Notes under the pieces: generated by a model
What the model was told of the DNA's origin: nothing
The model's database searches: none
Seen by the model: the letters and a program-made list of their open reading frames with translations, nothing else
Translations under genes and position numbers: made by a program
Shown: piece by piece, positions 1 to 11,030 of the stretch
Numbering within the stretch: position 1 is the first letter of the stretch
How the letters are laid out: each line of letters starts with the position of its first letter
Assembly: GCA_009760855.2 (NCBI GenBank)
Contig: WPIO01000055.1
Span: forward strand, 2,316,001-2,380,000
DNA from: Cristatella mucedo
Taxonomy: Eukaryota > Bryozoa > Phylactolaemata > Cristatellidae
Length of the DNA: 64,000 nucleotides
Direction of reading: 5' to 3'

Positions 1-565
1 TTTGTGACATCCCATCTCGACTTCTGCAAATCACTGCTTTCTGGTCTACCAGCCTGTGCAATCAGGTGCTTACAGCTGGTGGAAAACACTGCAGCTAAGT
101 TTGTCTGTCGTGAGCGTCGCATTTGTGCATCATACCACTTCTCGCCGACCTGCACTGGCTTTCAATCAAGCAGCATGTCAAAATCAAGATTCGTCACTCA
201 CTTTTGGGTTTTGTTCATTTTCTGGCTTCAGCCTACCTATCAGAGCTACTACCCAACTAAGGTAGGCATCGTACCACCCACATTTCTGACTCGAACCGCT
301 TAGCTATAGTTCGAAGAACCTCAAATCCTCCGGAGACGATACCTTTAGTTAGTATGCTCGCAAAGCCAGCAACACACTCCTGACTAACTTCACGACATCC
401 CCCGACTTGGTGACATTTAAAAAGAACCTAACAATGCACCTGTTTTTCACAGCATGTGCTGGGTCCTTGTGATTTGTCTTATGTGTGTTTATTCGTGCTG
501 ACACTGTTCATGTTACCTCTAACAATATTATGCTTGCTGACATCCTGTTGTTACCAGTAACCATT
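1..565 (+). mobile_element. L2-A LINE, 3' part, cut by window start
   Basis: This is the C-terminal end of a LINE ORF2 (text of the type HLDFC.SLLSGLPACAIR.LQLV) followed by the L2-A 3' UTR. It matches the better copies at 29.2-30.7 kb and 46.9-47.9 kb. The reading frame shifts after about residue 40, so the copy is dead. The match fades at about 565 before the hairpin and TTA tail. The 5' end lies outside the window. Confidence 0.85.
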
Positions 566-1228
566 TGTATAGCACCATCAAAAATGCATCTCTTTCTACG
601 TACTTTACATATATGCTATAAAAAAGGCAAGTCAAAACGATTAGTGATAAGATACATAGTGTCAGCCCACAGTAGCACACAAAGGACAATTCATGTGGGC
701 TCAGCAAATGCTGTGACGAAAGGTGCATCGTAGATGTACACTTTAAGGGAAGTAAGTGAATCGGAAGCAAAGGAAGGTTTGAGAGGTGGAGGATTAAATG
801 GTGGCTATAGCTAAATGATCCCGGTAACAAATTTGTCCTGCTTCGGCTAGGTAAACGGTGGCAGAGGAGTCACCTCCAGCGTTCATGCCACATCCAGTGG
901 ACACTATAAATAGCCTGCTTCAGGAATCGGACCCACTCGGGAAGTGAAGCTCAATCGTGAAGTACGAGCACCTTACCACTGTGCGAAGGCCCCCCCCCCC
1001 CCGCAGCTGCTCTGTGCTTGCTTATATCGTGAGTGGGCTCCTTTTGAAGCATGATTTAGAAATCAATAGCTTTAAAGCTGACCCCTTCTGGCGCTCCACA
1101 ATATCTGCGGTCATCAGTCGAAGCACTGCATTCGAGACCAGCTGGCTGACCTGCCCCTCTCCCGAACCATTCAGGAGGGGCAGGTCAGCTGCACATGGAC
1201 ACTTGCGGTGCGACGCAAAACAGCCAAA
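566..1228. other. no recognised feature
   Basis: I see no gene or known repeat here. A run of ten C lies near 990. The open frames in this stretch show no recognisable domain. Confidence 0.4.
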
Positions 1229-1320
1229 GCACGTGACACCGGTGCACGTGACACTCGGCTAGCGATTGGCACGTGACACTAGGCGAGCGATTGGCACGTG
1301 ACACTAGGCAAGAGGCGATT
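1229..1320. repeat. ~25-bp minisatellite carrying four CACGTG E-boxes
   Basis: CACGTG occurs at 1,230, 1,245, 1,270 and 1,295, each followed by AC. The last copies sit in a 25-bp unit that also contains GCGATTGG. CACGTGAC is the palindromic E-box core bound by bHLH-zip factors of the USF/MITF/TFE type. The copies arise from tandem duplication, so they may be incidental. Confidence 0.7.
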
Positions 1321-1661
1321 GGCACATACACTTTCCTCTGCGACTCCTTGAAACCTGTGATGGAAGCTTCAATTTCCTCCATAATGATCTTTATCTTCTC
1401 CAAGACTAAAACGCCATTCCGACAATAGGAGCTATTGAAGGGACGATGCTTCACTTCGAAGCCATGAAACAGCGCATGGAGCACGGCTGCCCTGCGGCCG
1501 AAGGGGGAATGGATGTCACCAGAGCTGCAGCAGCAAGTTCTGAACGATCGGCTGCCGATGTTAATAATCGCATCCGCACAAACCGCTCCGGCCATTGCCA
1601 CGGCAACGGTTCATCGGAATGCAAAGCTTGATAGAATAAAATGTGGGAGGAGTATTCAATC

Positions 1662-1848
1662 AGAGAGACAGACTGATAGACAGAGAGACAGACAGAGAGA
1701 GAGAGAGAAAGAGGGGGAGAGAAAGAGAGAGAGGGACAGAGACAGAAAGACACAGACAGACAGACATACAGAAACATAAAGAGAGAGAGAGAGACCGAGA
1801 CAGAAAGGGGGAGAGAAAGAGAGAGACAGAGACAAAGACAGAGGCCTG
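1662..1848. repeat. imperfect (GA)n/(GACA)n microsatellite
   Basis: A purine-rich tract with interspersed GACAGA units. The Ser/Leu-repeat open frames across it are artefacts of the repeat. Confidence 0.9.
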
Positions 1849-1994
1849 GCCTCACTCCATTTGAAGGGCACTCAAACTCAGGCAATGCATCACTGCTTGA
1901 GTAAAACTACTTCTGAGCACTCCCTGTGTAACGACGGCTAACGCTCCCTTCTCCTTCTTTCTAATCAGAATGCATGCTGTCCAGCAGTTGCCAT

Positions 1995-1995
1995 G

Positions 1996-2071
<76 letters not shown>
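1995..2071. repeat. (TA)n microsatellite next to an L2-B 3' end
   Basis: About 38 TA units with one TG interruption. The tract ends about 10 bp from the 3' terminus of the minus-strand L2-B copy, whose tail is TACAT/ATA rich. It probably grew from that tail. Confidence 0.9.
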
Positions 2072-2073
<2 letters not shown>

Positions 2074-2081
2074 GTATCTCC

Positions 2082-3120
2082 GTCTGTAACTTCACAAAGT
2101 CATAAAGGGTATTACGCAGGAGAGTTTTGTATAGCACACTCACAGCCTAAGCGGCTTTCGGTACGCATTCGGTAGCCAACAGACTTCGTCTCACGCAACA
2201 AAGAGAAAGTGGGAAGCATAGCAGAGTCAGGAGAGCAGTTGAGGTAGTGAGTAGCATGAAAGTAGCAGCTCAGGACCGCAGAAAAGGATGTGCCATAGTC
2301 GGCAGTAGGAGAGTAGTTGTTGTTGCATAAGAATTGTGGAAGCGAGTTCCACAGTCTAAGACCTGCAGAGCTAAAGCTTATGTCGCCAACGGTCTTTAAG
2401 CGGAGGAATGGAACAGCTAATTTATTGTTCACACAGGACCTGAGGGCGCGAACAGGCTGAAACTGATGCAGCAGTTCAACTAGGTATGAAGGAGCCAAGC
2501 CGTGGCGGGCCTTGTGGGTCAGCATAAGAACTTTGCTCGGTATCCGTTGCTCAACCGGCATTCACCCTAGCTCTTTCAGCAAATGAGACATGTGCTCAAA
2601 CCTCTGGGACTTGAAGACTAGCCTTGCAGCCATATTCTTAGTCAACTGCAGTGACCTAGTTGCTTTCTTTGGTAGCCCAGCCAAAAGGGATATATTATAA
2701 TCAAGCCGAGACAGAATTAAGTAGCTAGTTAAATCTTTTGCAAGCCACTGTGGAAGACGGCTCCTAATCTTGGATAGAGATCGGACGTGATGGCTAGCTG
2801 TAGAAGCAGTCTTCTGAATGAAGCTTTTAAAATTGAGGCAGCTGTCGAAAACGACACGTACATTTCGAGCATGTGGGGATGGTCGCACAACAGCACCACC
2901 AAATCGAAGAGCAAAGCCTTTTAATCCAGCCACACGCTTAGGGTGTCCTATGAGCAGCAGTTCGGTTTTATCGTCATTTAGTTTCAAGAAGTTTTCCGAC
3001 ATTCAGGATCGAATGTCTGCAAGGCAAGCATTCAGTTTGTCAGTTGCTGCAGCAGATTCCGACGGTTTGAATGACAAATACAGCCGGGTATCGTCAGCAT
3101 AAAAGTGATATCCTATTCCA
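2082..3120 (-). mobile_element. L2-B LINE copy, 5'-truncated
   Basis: Read on the minus strand, this encodes the end of the reverse transcriptase and the C-terminal region of a CR1/L2-type ORF2: [20 protein letters not shown], then [16 protein letters not shown], then WNSLPQFLCN. One frame change lies near 2,562. The YADD region is lost beyond about 3,110. Its 3' end runs into the (TA)n tract. It is a dead copy, close in sequence to the copy at 15.9-17.7 kb. Confidence 0.9.
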
Positions 3121-3636
3121 CATATATACATGTATGTATATATATTAGACTATCAAGCCTCCTGAGATTTTACTAGCCACCGTACGACACCGATTGCCAA
3201 TCGACGAAGATAATCTACGGCTGGCTGATTTAGACTCGGTGCTCGGGCATGTCAAGTTTTTAAAACAGATCCAGCTTCGGCGGTAGGGCTGTGTCATTGC
3301 CAGATGTTCAAATGATGCACAGAGCAAAGATCATCTCAGCATCTGATTGAAGCATTCCCAGATTGTAGCATTGCGACAGCAGTGAGAATTGAAAGCCAGA
3401 AGACAATTACATTGCTAGTCCCCCTACACATTGTAAACCGTAGTAGCTACACTGTAAACAACAGCAGCATTCAGCCAAACCACAAGCATGCTGTACTAGT
3501 GCCGTTTTTATGTTCTGATGGCAGCGATTACGTTCGTTTATTGCAAAGTTTCACCTTCCTCTAAGACCCACAGTGATTTACTCGGCGGATCTCAAGCCAC
3601 GTCCCACTCATGCATGCAGATGCGGCACACACTCGT

Positions 3637-3691
<55 letters not shown>

Positions 3692-4310
3692 GACCTCTTT
3701 GCTAACGTTCTGGCAGCACTGAATGCAATGGGCAATACAATTCAGTCTGGGACAGCGAGATGGTTCCACAGCAGATATAGCAGCATTACTGCAGCACATA
3801 GATCACACAGCTGGCTGCGAATGCAGACACTTGTAAAATCTAGCAATGCATATGAATTTTAATGCATTAAAAAGCGTACAAACATCGATTGCATGATGCT
3901 GGCTGCACTTATAATGACTAATAATAGCTAAGTATAAATAAACACTAACTACAGTAACACACCGGAATACAGCAATTTAGCAGATTCAGCAGATCCATCT
4001 GCTAAACAGAATAACTAAAAACTAAATGCAATAACACCGACTGAATTTGGGGCTCTGAACGACGCCTGCTCCGTGCCATCGATCTAGCTCAGTGGCACGG
4101 AGCATTCGCACAAGTCAACATTGCAGGGCAAGATGGGCACGCTGACCGCATACGAATGGATAAAGGATGCATGCACACAGGGTCTCTGCTTGCCGCACGA
4201 TCCAATGCTGCACAGTGGCAAGCGAGTGAGCTACGTTGCTCGATGACAACGCGATCCGAGGAGGGGCCGAGCGCGAGCGCAAGAAGAGAGCACAAAGCTC
4301 GAATACTTAC
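3121..4310. other. non-coding stretch with a (CA)n tract
   Basis: A (CA)n microsatellite lies at 3,637-3,692. The rest shows no recognised gene or repeat. It may be intron or 3' flank of the minus-strand gene whose exons lie at 8.8-4.3 kb. Confidence 0.4.
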
Positions 4311-4443
4311 ACTGAGGCGACGGAGAAGCCACGTGGCGCAGCTCGCCGTGAAAGCTGCCGACGAGGACCTTCAGGTGAGACAGCTCTTTCTTAATCTTGA
4401 GCTCTACAACGTCGACAAACATGCCCCAAAAGCTGCTCGTGAG
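4311..4443 (-). CDS. candidate internal exon, minus-strand gene
   Basis: On the minus strand a 133-bp segment is bordered by a pyrimidine-rich AG acceptor (at 4,444-4,445, after TTGCCTTCAG) and a canonical GTAAGT donor (4,310-4,305). Only one frame is open. It gives 44 residues beginning LTSSFWGMF and including VELKIKKELSHLKVLVG, which looks like an amphipathic helix. It starts in phase 0. The exon at 5,712 ends in phase 1, so the two cannot join directly and an unseen exon would be needed between them. It could be a later exon of the same gene or an unrelated false positive. Reading frames of protein-like composition also occur on the plus strand around it. Confidence 0.4.
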
Positions 4444-5370
4444 CTAAAACTGAAGGCAACACAAATGACGCCAATGACCCCCCAAGCAGCTTTCCAAGCA
4501 GCAGCAGCAGCTGTCGGGGAAGTCAGTGCAGTTCTGCAGTGAGACAAACGGAACGTCATGGATGCTGATTTTCAGTCTCAAGGATGACAAGCAGGCAGAT
4601 GTGCTCACCAAACTCCACGGGACACGAACGAGTAAGCAGAAGCCGAGCTAACGAGCGAGCACACCCTAATTGCCTAGAAAGCAAGGCGCCAAGCGAGAGC
4701 GCCGACGCCAATCCAAGAAGGTTCAAGGCCGGTCACAACTAAATCGACCCGTTCACTCTGCCTCAAGTAGACCAACGGTGGCTATTAAAGCATCGCATCA
4801 AACGTCCACATCGGCGACAAAGACTTTCCCGCTCGCTCAAGTGTTCAATGAAAGCCACTTCGGAGCTTTGGCTGCAGTTTTTCATCAGCCGAGTCCTTCT
4901 GTCAGCAGGCAGCAGGTGCTACTCGCGGTTGTGAAGAACAGCCAATGCAGGTACCGTTTTGTTTGGTCGGCTAGAAAACCGATCGGCATCCACTCCGAGA
5001 AGATCGAGCACCTTCCGGGCGAAACGCACAACGCGCATGGCGGCGGGCCGAGCACGCAGTGATGGGAGCAGCGGCCTCTACAGCAGCACGCAGAAACACA
5101 CACAGTAACACAGTCAACTTTTCGGGTAGCACGGAGCATCTGGTTTGCCATCGGCTCTGCTCTGTTGCATACTGCAATGGCACGAACAGTGCTCGCATGC
5201 ACGAATGAACACAAGCACACGCTCCACAAAAGCCTGCAGGAGTCTGCAACCAGAGCAGTCCCGCAAACAGTCGTGAGGTCAAAGCTGACGTGTATGCGCA
5301 CATGGATTACTGGCGATATTTTCTAGAAAGTTTGCAGTGGTCTTGCAAAAGAGCAGGATAGTGTGATGTC
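4444..5370. other. unresolved stretch, possible missing exons
   Basis: Open frames of 60-138 codons exist on both strands (for example 4,670-5,062 plus and 4,885-5,301 minus). None has a recognisable domain, and none has splice sites that fit the neighbouring exon phases. I could not choose between them. Confidence 0.3.
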
Positions 5371-5450
5371 CATTGACTAATAACATAAAAGTAATTATCA
5401 GTTGATTTTACAGCCTTGTTAACATGGTAGCAGAAGAGCCGAGGCGGCTA
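5371..5450 (-). mobile_element. SINE1 3'-end fragment (variant tail)
   Basis: On the minus strand it carries GCTCTTCTGCTACCATGTT, then a GGCTGTAAAATCAACTGAT-like end and an ATTACTTTTATG tail. The same variant tail, including the following GTCAATGGAC, recurs at 53,024-53,100. Confidence 0.6.
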
Positions 5451-5711
5451 GCACCGATGCTTGCAGTGGGAAATAAACGATTGCTGAGTGTAAAGCTAAA
5501 AACCGCGACACGGGTAGTGAGGCGCATGCACCGTACCCTAGGACTAAGACCCGGAGACTCAGAGTCATAACATAAGGAATGCAGACTCAGAGTAATATGA
5601 CATAACGAATGCAGACTGACATGACATAACGAATGCAGGCGATACACGATCGGCCGACCATGGGCAGAAAAAGAATGGAGCTCATCAAGCAATCAAGACC
5701 TCACGACTCAC

Positions 5712-5827
5712 TGTCAGCCTTGAACTCAGAAAGCTGCAACTTTTCCAGTTCCTGCAACTCGGCGTAGTCTTTGCGATCAGCTTTGCGGTACAGGGAAATG
5801 TCCTTTTCTTTGTTCATACTTTGAATT
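5712..5827 (-). CDS. coiled-coil-like protein, coding exon 2
   Basis: The exon runs from an AG acceptor (GGATTGCAG, AG at 5,829-5,828) to a GTGAGT donor (5,711-5,706). Its first base completes the codon begun by the two spare bases of the upstream coding exon (8,752), so the junction is in phase and gives a Lys. It encodes IQSMNKEKDISLY followed by a charged helical stretch that includes DYAELQELEKLQLSEFKAD, and ends with one spare base. The alternating Leu and charged residues suggest a coiled coil. I do not recognise the family. Confidence 0.7.
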
Positions 5828-8751
5828 CTGCAATCCGATAGTAAAGTGCATGCAAATTAAAGTGAACAGGGTCAGTGATGCTCGTGTCCAGCTGGACAAA
5901 GAAGCACGGCAGAAACGCACAATACATATAAAGCCAGAACATCGGGCCACCAGCAATGCGTACGAGCATGCAGTAAAAGGTGCAGTGCAGCAAGGAGATC
6001 GCATCGGTAGCAAGAACTGGGCACACGCACATCTGTTGTGCAGCATCAGCAGAGCGCAGCTGTGTGTAGGCACGGTGAGCTAGCCTGGGAGCAAGCTCAG
6101 CACCACAATCGTAACTTATCTGACGCCTTCAGCACTCAATTTCGTGCACAGACTGACTCATTGTCTCTTGTGGCTCATGTGCATGGCCCTATTCATATCA
6201 AGGGTCACACACTCGACCAGATTTTCTCATGCAACTGCACTTTGACATCACCGATTATTACCAATTCCTGCTTATCTGATCACATGCAGATCTCATTCAA
6301 TCTACAGTGTGTGCCCGCCTCTTCCTCTAAAAATAACCTGTGAATCGCGAAACCTCAAGACCCTTGACATCGATGCTGTCCGTGCGAGAATATCTCCTTC
6401 ACCTCTGCTGCTCAGTCATCCCTCCGATCTGTCATCATTGGTAGACAGCTACAACACGACACTAGCTGACACGCTCGACGAGTTTGCACCTCTGACCAAG
6501 CGCACTGTGCACCCTCGCCCAGACGGCCTATGGTTTACCACAGACATTAAACTAGCCAGGTCGACAATGCGCAAGCTTGAAAAAGCATACAAAAGATCAG
6601 GACTGACTGTCCATCGACAGGCATATGAAGATTACTGTAGGTCGTGCCAATCGATCCTAGCAAAGGCCAAGTCTAGCTTCTATACAATAATTTTTGAATC
6701 ACAGATGCACAATCCAAAAATGCTGATGCCTACGATCAATCATCTCCTCAACCGCTCCCAGATTAGCTCCTTACCAGGTGTTACTTGTGATGATCTAGCC
6801 GATCGCTTCTCTCGATTCTTTGTGCAGAAGATAGACAAGATCAGGGAGTCCATCCCTTCGATGACAACATCCCAGTATAATGCTGTTCCCCGATTCCTGG
6901 CTGCACCTCAATGTCTGCATTTAAGCAGGTCACTAGTGATCTCGTCCTGAAGTTCATATCCCAATCAAAGAAGACAACAAGTCCTCTGGACCCTATTCCC
7001 ACTGTCCTGCTCTTACGTTGCATTGATCTGCTGCTACAATGCATAACTAACATCATTAATATGTCATCAGCCTCAGGTGATGTCCCAGCACCTTTCACAA
7101 AAGCTGTAGTCAGGCCACTTCTCAAGAAAGCGACACTAGACCAAGAGAACTTGAGCAACTACCGCCCAGTCTCCCTTCTGCCATTCCTATCAAAGACACT
7201 GGAACGGGTCGTGGTGGACCAGCTGAACTCATATATCGAAACTTCAAACCTTGCTGGTAAGTTCCAGTCTGACTTTAGAGCAAATCACTCCACTGAGTCA
7301 GCATTGCTTAGGGGATACAACGACGTACTTAGGAAAGCAGACATGGGTAGAGTGTCTCTGCTTGTTTTGCTCGATCTTTTGGCAGCTTTTGATACCACCG
7401 ATCACAAAGTTCTTCTAGAGCGCCTCTCATCTCGCCTGGGCATCACTGGCACTGCTCTGCAATGATTCAGGTCGTATCTCAGTGGGAGACTCCAGAGTAT
7501 TGACGTGAATGGACAAAAATCATCCGAGGTACCTCTGAAATATGGAGTACCTCAGGGGGCCGTGCTAGGTTCGGTTCTCTTCACGGTTTATACTCTCCCT
7601 CTTGCTGATGTGATTGCCAAGCACAATCTAGGCTTTCACTTCTATGCGGATGACACTCAGTTGTACCTTTGCTTTGATCCCTCCCAGCCTTCGAGCACCT
7701 CGAATTCTCTCAACTTACTTGCTGCATGTATTGATGACATCCGCACATGGATGGCAGCAAATTTTCTAAAACTAAACGATGATAAAACTAACTTACTAGA
7801 TATGGGCAAACCCAGTGTGATTCAGAAATTGGAAAGGCTGAAGCTCAAAATTGGCTCTGCCAGCATATCTCTTGTTGAATCAGCTCGAAATCTAGGTGTC
7901 AGGTTCCAAAGTGAACTCTCGTTAGACGACCACATCAGCTCCACAATCAAGTCTGCCTACTTTCAGCTTCATAACATTGCTAAAGTTCGGGCTTGTTTAG
8001 ATAAGGATACCATGTCTAAGCAGGTCCATGCATTTGTGACACCTTAACTTCTGTAACTCACTGCTTGCTGGTCTACCGGCATGTGCAATCAAGCGATTAC
8101 AGCTGGTGCAAAACTCCGCAGCTAGGCTTGTCTGTCGTGAGCGTCACAATTGCCACATCACACCACTTCTCGCCGATCTGCACTGGCTACCAGTCAAGTA
8201 ACGGATCGACTTCAAGGTTTTGTTGCTCCCTTGTAGGTCACTTCATGCTTTGGCTCCAGCCTATCTCTCAGATCTACTCCACCAGGCCAAGCATCGTACC
8301 ACCTGCTTTTCGGAATCCAACAGTTTACCAATACCTCGTACAAACCTCAAATCCTTTGGAGACCGTGCACTGAGTTCGTATGCTCCCAAAGCCTGGAACT
8401 CCCTCTCGACTTGCGTCTGAAAATCCCCTGACTTGACCACATTTAAAAAGAACTTAAAACACACCTATTTAGGACAGCATTTAGTGGGTCCCTGTGATTC
8501 GTCCTTGATGTGCTTATGTGTGCTGACACTGTGCATGCTGCCACTAGCCACATGTGCATGCTGACCCTGAGCATGTCACCCCTAACCATGTTATTCATGT
8601 TGTTTATCAAGCATGATATTACTCACCGTGTCAATCGTGTTTCCCTTTGCAGCAAATGTAAAGCGCCTAGAAAGAGACTTAGTTCTCCGAGGGCGCTTTA
8701 TCAAGTGCATTATTATTATCATTATCGTAGCTAGCACTCGCTCACACTTAC
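5828..8751 (-). other. intron of the coiled-coil gene
   Basis: This interval is defined by the GTAAGT donor at 8,751 and the AG acceptor at 5,829-5,828 on the minus strand. Nearly all of it is an antisense L2-A insertion. The rest is unremarkable. Confidence 0.65.
6100..8740 (+). mobile_element. L2-A LINE, longest copy, degraded
   Basis: This is the longest L2-A copy here. It holds the end of the endonuclease (…GHTLDQIFS…SDHMQISF, about 6,125-6,305), the linker and the reverse transcriptase. The RT catalytic motif FYADD has YADD codons at 7,643-7,654. Next come the C-terminal HLDFCNSLL-like region (frame-disrupted), the 3' UTR, the terminal hairpin and a TTA tail. The frame is broken several times. 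A Trp codon present in the copy at 29.4 kb is TGA at 7,463-7,465. The 5' end is lost in the endonuclease. It lies antisense inside an intron of the coiled-coil gene. Confidence 0.93.
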
Positions 8752-8855
8752 TTCACCTCCAGCTGGTGGACCTCTTTGATTAAGCTGACCTTCTTAGACT
8801 CGTGTGACCCTGCCTGAGCGCCAGGCGGAGCCACGGCCGAAGCCTCGGAAGCCAT
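8752..8855 (-). CDS. coiled-coil-like protein, first coding exon
   Basis: The ATG at 8,855-8,853 lies directly after a TTTTTTCAG acceptor, so a non-coding or upstream-coding exon must precede it. The exon encodes 34 residues: an Ala/Pro/Gly/Ser-rich start (MASEASAVAPPGAQAG) and then SHESKKVSLIKEVHQLEV. It ends with AA before a canonical GTAAGT donor (8,751-8,746). The two spare bases join the first base of the 5,827-5,712 exon as AAA (Lys). The combined product begins with a disordered N-terminus followed by a charged helix rich in Leu, Lys and Glu. I do not recognise the family. The splice fit is the main evidence. Confidence 0.7.
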
Positions 8856-9055
8856 CTGAAAAAATTAAAGAAACTTGGCGATCCGAACCAGCAGGTACCA
8901 AGGTCCAAGGTAAAATGAATAAAACAGCGAACCTAAAAAAATTTCTCAGCGACTGAGCCGCACTGACTATCCGAGCCAGATCATGAAAGCTGGCTAGCCA
9001 AGGACAAATGGCTAAAAACTTTCGACTCCACAGAAGCCGACCGAGTGTGTTAAGC

Positions 9056-9232
9056 ATACTAGCTGATTTAACCGTTTTCCTTGTATGGCGACAGAAGAGC
9101 CTTTACGGCTATCACCACCGCTTGCAGCCAGCGGCGATAAAGTATCGCCCACAGCAGGATTCGAACCCACGACCTCGGGGCCGAGGTCGTAAAAAGCAAC
9201 AGCCTTACTGAGTGTGCCATCACGGCTCTAAG
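9056..9232 (-). mobile_element. SINE1, tRNA-derived
   Basis: On the minus strand it has a pol III-type A-box region, a B box (GGGTTCGAATCC), a conserved body (CACTGCAAGCGGTGGTGATAG type) and the 3' end AAGGCTCTTCTGTCGC…GGCTGTTTAATCAGCTA. It matches copies at 11.0, 15.1, 20.4 and 61.8 kb. Confidence 0.85.
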
Positions 9233-9339
9233 CACTGTGCTACTAGGACTACTAGGACTACTAGGTCGACTGTGCTACTACCGACTACCAGGAGGCCATT
9301 TCAGGAGGTCAAGAAGGCGCACACTACGTCAGAAGAAGT

Positions 9340-9380
9340 GGGAGTGGGCGTGGTGGAGTGGGCGTGGTGGAGTGGGCGTG
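9340..9380. repeat. 14-15-bp tandem repeat
   Basis: Three copies of a GTGGAGTGGGCGTG unit. A shorter CTACTAGGA triplication lies just upstream, near 9,240. Confidence 0.8.
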
Positions 9381-9814
9381 ACCAGAGGAGCAGACAAACA
9401 GGTGCAACAGCGATGCACAGACGCTCGCGGCAATTAAAGGGGTAGACATTTATCATCCATCCCAGGTCAGGAGCTTCTGTTTCATACAAGTGCCTGACTT
9501 CAGCTCTAAAAATAAACACGGGCCACAGCCTGAGCTGCAACCACCAGCAATGAAGGGGAACAAAATCACTGTCGATTCAATTAGGCCGAATCCAAAAAAA
9601 CTAGCTAGGGGGCGTTAGGCCAGACTGGAGTGCTAGCTGGGCTGTATCTGGTCTGAAGGCCGGAGTTTGCCGACCTCTGTCTGGGCTAGATGGTCTCCAA
9701 TCAAGCAGTGCTTTTGTGCCACCTGACATGACCCAAGCCTCAGCAATGGACTAAGATCTCATTCGATGAGCTCAAAACAAATGCTCACTGCTTATCAGTT
9801 CTATCATGATCGTG

Positions 9815-9893
9815 CTTCCTTGCAGAAATTGTAAAAAGCTTAGAAAGAGATCGAGCTCTCTGAGGGCACTTTATCAAATTTATTATTACTATA
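9815..9893 (+). mobile_element. L2-A 3'-end fragment
   Basis: Only the last ~80 bp of L2-A: the terminal hairpin region (AAAGAGATCGAGCTCTCTGAGG) and the TTATCAAATTTATTATT tail. Confidence 0.8.
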
Positions 9894-10159
9894 ATCACCA
9901 GGCCGGCAGATCCAGCCGCGCTCATCGAGCTCATCGAGCCAGCAGCTACAGCGCTACAGCTTCGAGCACCGTGGGGGAGGGAGGGAGCCCTGAAACACTC
10001 GGAAACAGTCCTATGCAAACAATAGCACAACAACAAGGCACAACAAACAACAGAAGCAAACAACAACCGGGCAAGCCAGCCGCTTGGCGATTGCAAGCTC
10101 CGATGGCCAAGCCAGATCTGGCGGACAGTGGATGCCAGATGGACAGACGATGCACTTAC

Positions 10160-10330
10160 GGATGCCAGCATCGTCGTCACAGTTCGTCGACGGTGCTGCT
10201 GAATCGAAGCGAGTGAGCATGCGGCCGCAAACGATTCGTGCAGGCGAGAGTGCCGGCGCAGGTGGGAGATCAGCGAAGGGACGCTCTCAGGCGACACCGA
10301 CACCCGGAAGTTTTCAGACACAAATTGGGA
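10160..10330 (-). other. possible upstream exon of the coiled-coil gene
   Basis: On the minus strand a canonical GTAAGT donor (10,159-10,154) follows GCTGGCATCC. If it is spliced to the acceptor at 8,856, the sequence runs in phase into the ATG at 8,855. The exon could be 5' UTR or could extend the protein upstream, since its frame is open. Its 5' border is unknown, and the end given is arbitrary. Confidence 0.35.
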
Positions 10331-10369
10331 TCACATCGTCGGCAGCTGTGTGACAGTTGTGTGCAAGGT

Positions 10370-10805
10370 ATTGGCGTGAAAGCCGCGGGCATTTACCGCA
10401 GTACACCCAGCCGAGTGAGCGTATTGTGTGTGGTGTTCGCCGATGCAGCTCTGCTGCACTGCCTGAATGCGTACCTCTAAGAGTCAGGGACTGTAGCAGG
10501 CTCTTTCTTGGAGCCAATGGCTAAGCAGGCGCTACCCTTTCCCCCGACCCGGATCGTGGGCTTTGCTCGCTTTATCCAATGACTCCTGCCTCGGCGGGAT
10601 GAGTCACAGGTATCGACTCTTTTTTTGTGCTGACAAAAATTGCGTTTGGGCAGATTATTTATGAGAGGCTAGATCGACAGCTTTGTCACGGCTCCCTAAA
10701 AAAAAATACGACCATTCGAGGCTTATCGCAACAAAGAGAGCCGAGGCGAGTGGCGGCAAAGTAAAAAAAAAAGAAAACTGCACACATTAGCTGACTCGTC
10801 TGTCT
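10370..10805. other. no recognised feature
   Basis: There are short A-runs near 10,700-10,775 and no gene or known repeat. Confidence 0.4.
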
Positions 10806-10810
10806 CATCT

Positions 10811-10930
10811 ATGCGGCGGCAAAGGAGCCCAAACGGCCATCAAGCCTTCCGGTTTCCAGTCCAGCAGTGAGCAATAAAGGATTGCCCACTGCTGGACTGG
10901 AAGGACTCAAATCCTCGACCCGGGCAGAGC
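10811..10930 (-). mobile_element. SINE1-like fragment with a hairpin
   Basis: It resembles the middle of SINE1 in minus orientation (AATAAAGGATTGCCCACTGC, then a degenerate B box). Inside it, 10,857-10,870 and 10,888-10,901 are 14-bp perfect inverted arms (CCAGTCCAGCAGTG). A plus-strand SINE1 follows ~100 bp downstream, making an inverted pair. Confidence 0.55.
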
Positions 10931-11030
10931 TAAGTGCAGAGCGCCGTCCCTGCATCCCTGGCCGCCAAATGACCCGGCGACGCCCAAATAGGTCAGTACT
11001 GCCGGCAGTACTGGTGGCAGGGGCAGTACG

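Noticed and set aside
2112-3002. Independent minus-strand genes in two adjacent frames
   Set aside because: Both frames are parts of one frameshifted L2-B ORF2.
4156-4542. 128-codon plus frame
   Set aside because: It overlaps a minus exon candidate with much better splice sites and has no recognisable domain.
6100-8740. Active LINE with a usable reverse transcriptase
   Set aside because: Stop codons and several frameshifts break the frame, and the 5' half is missing.
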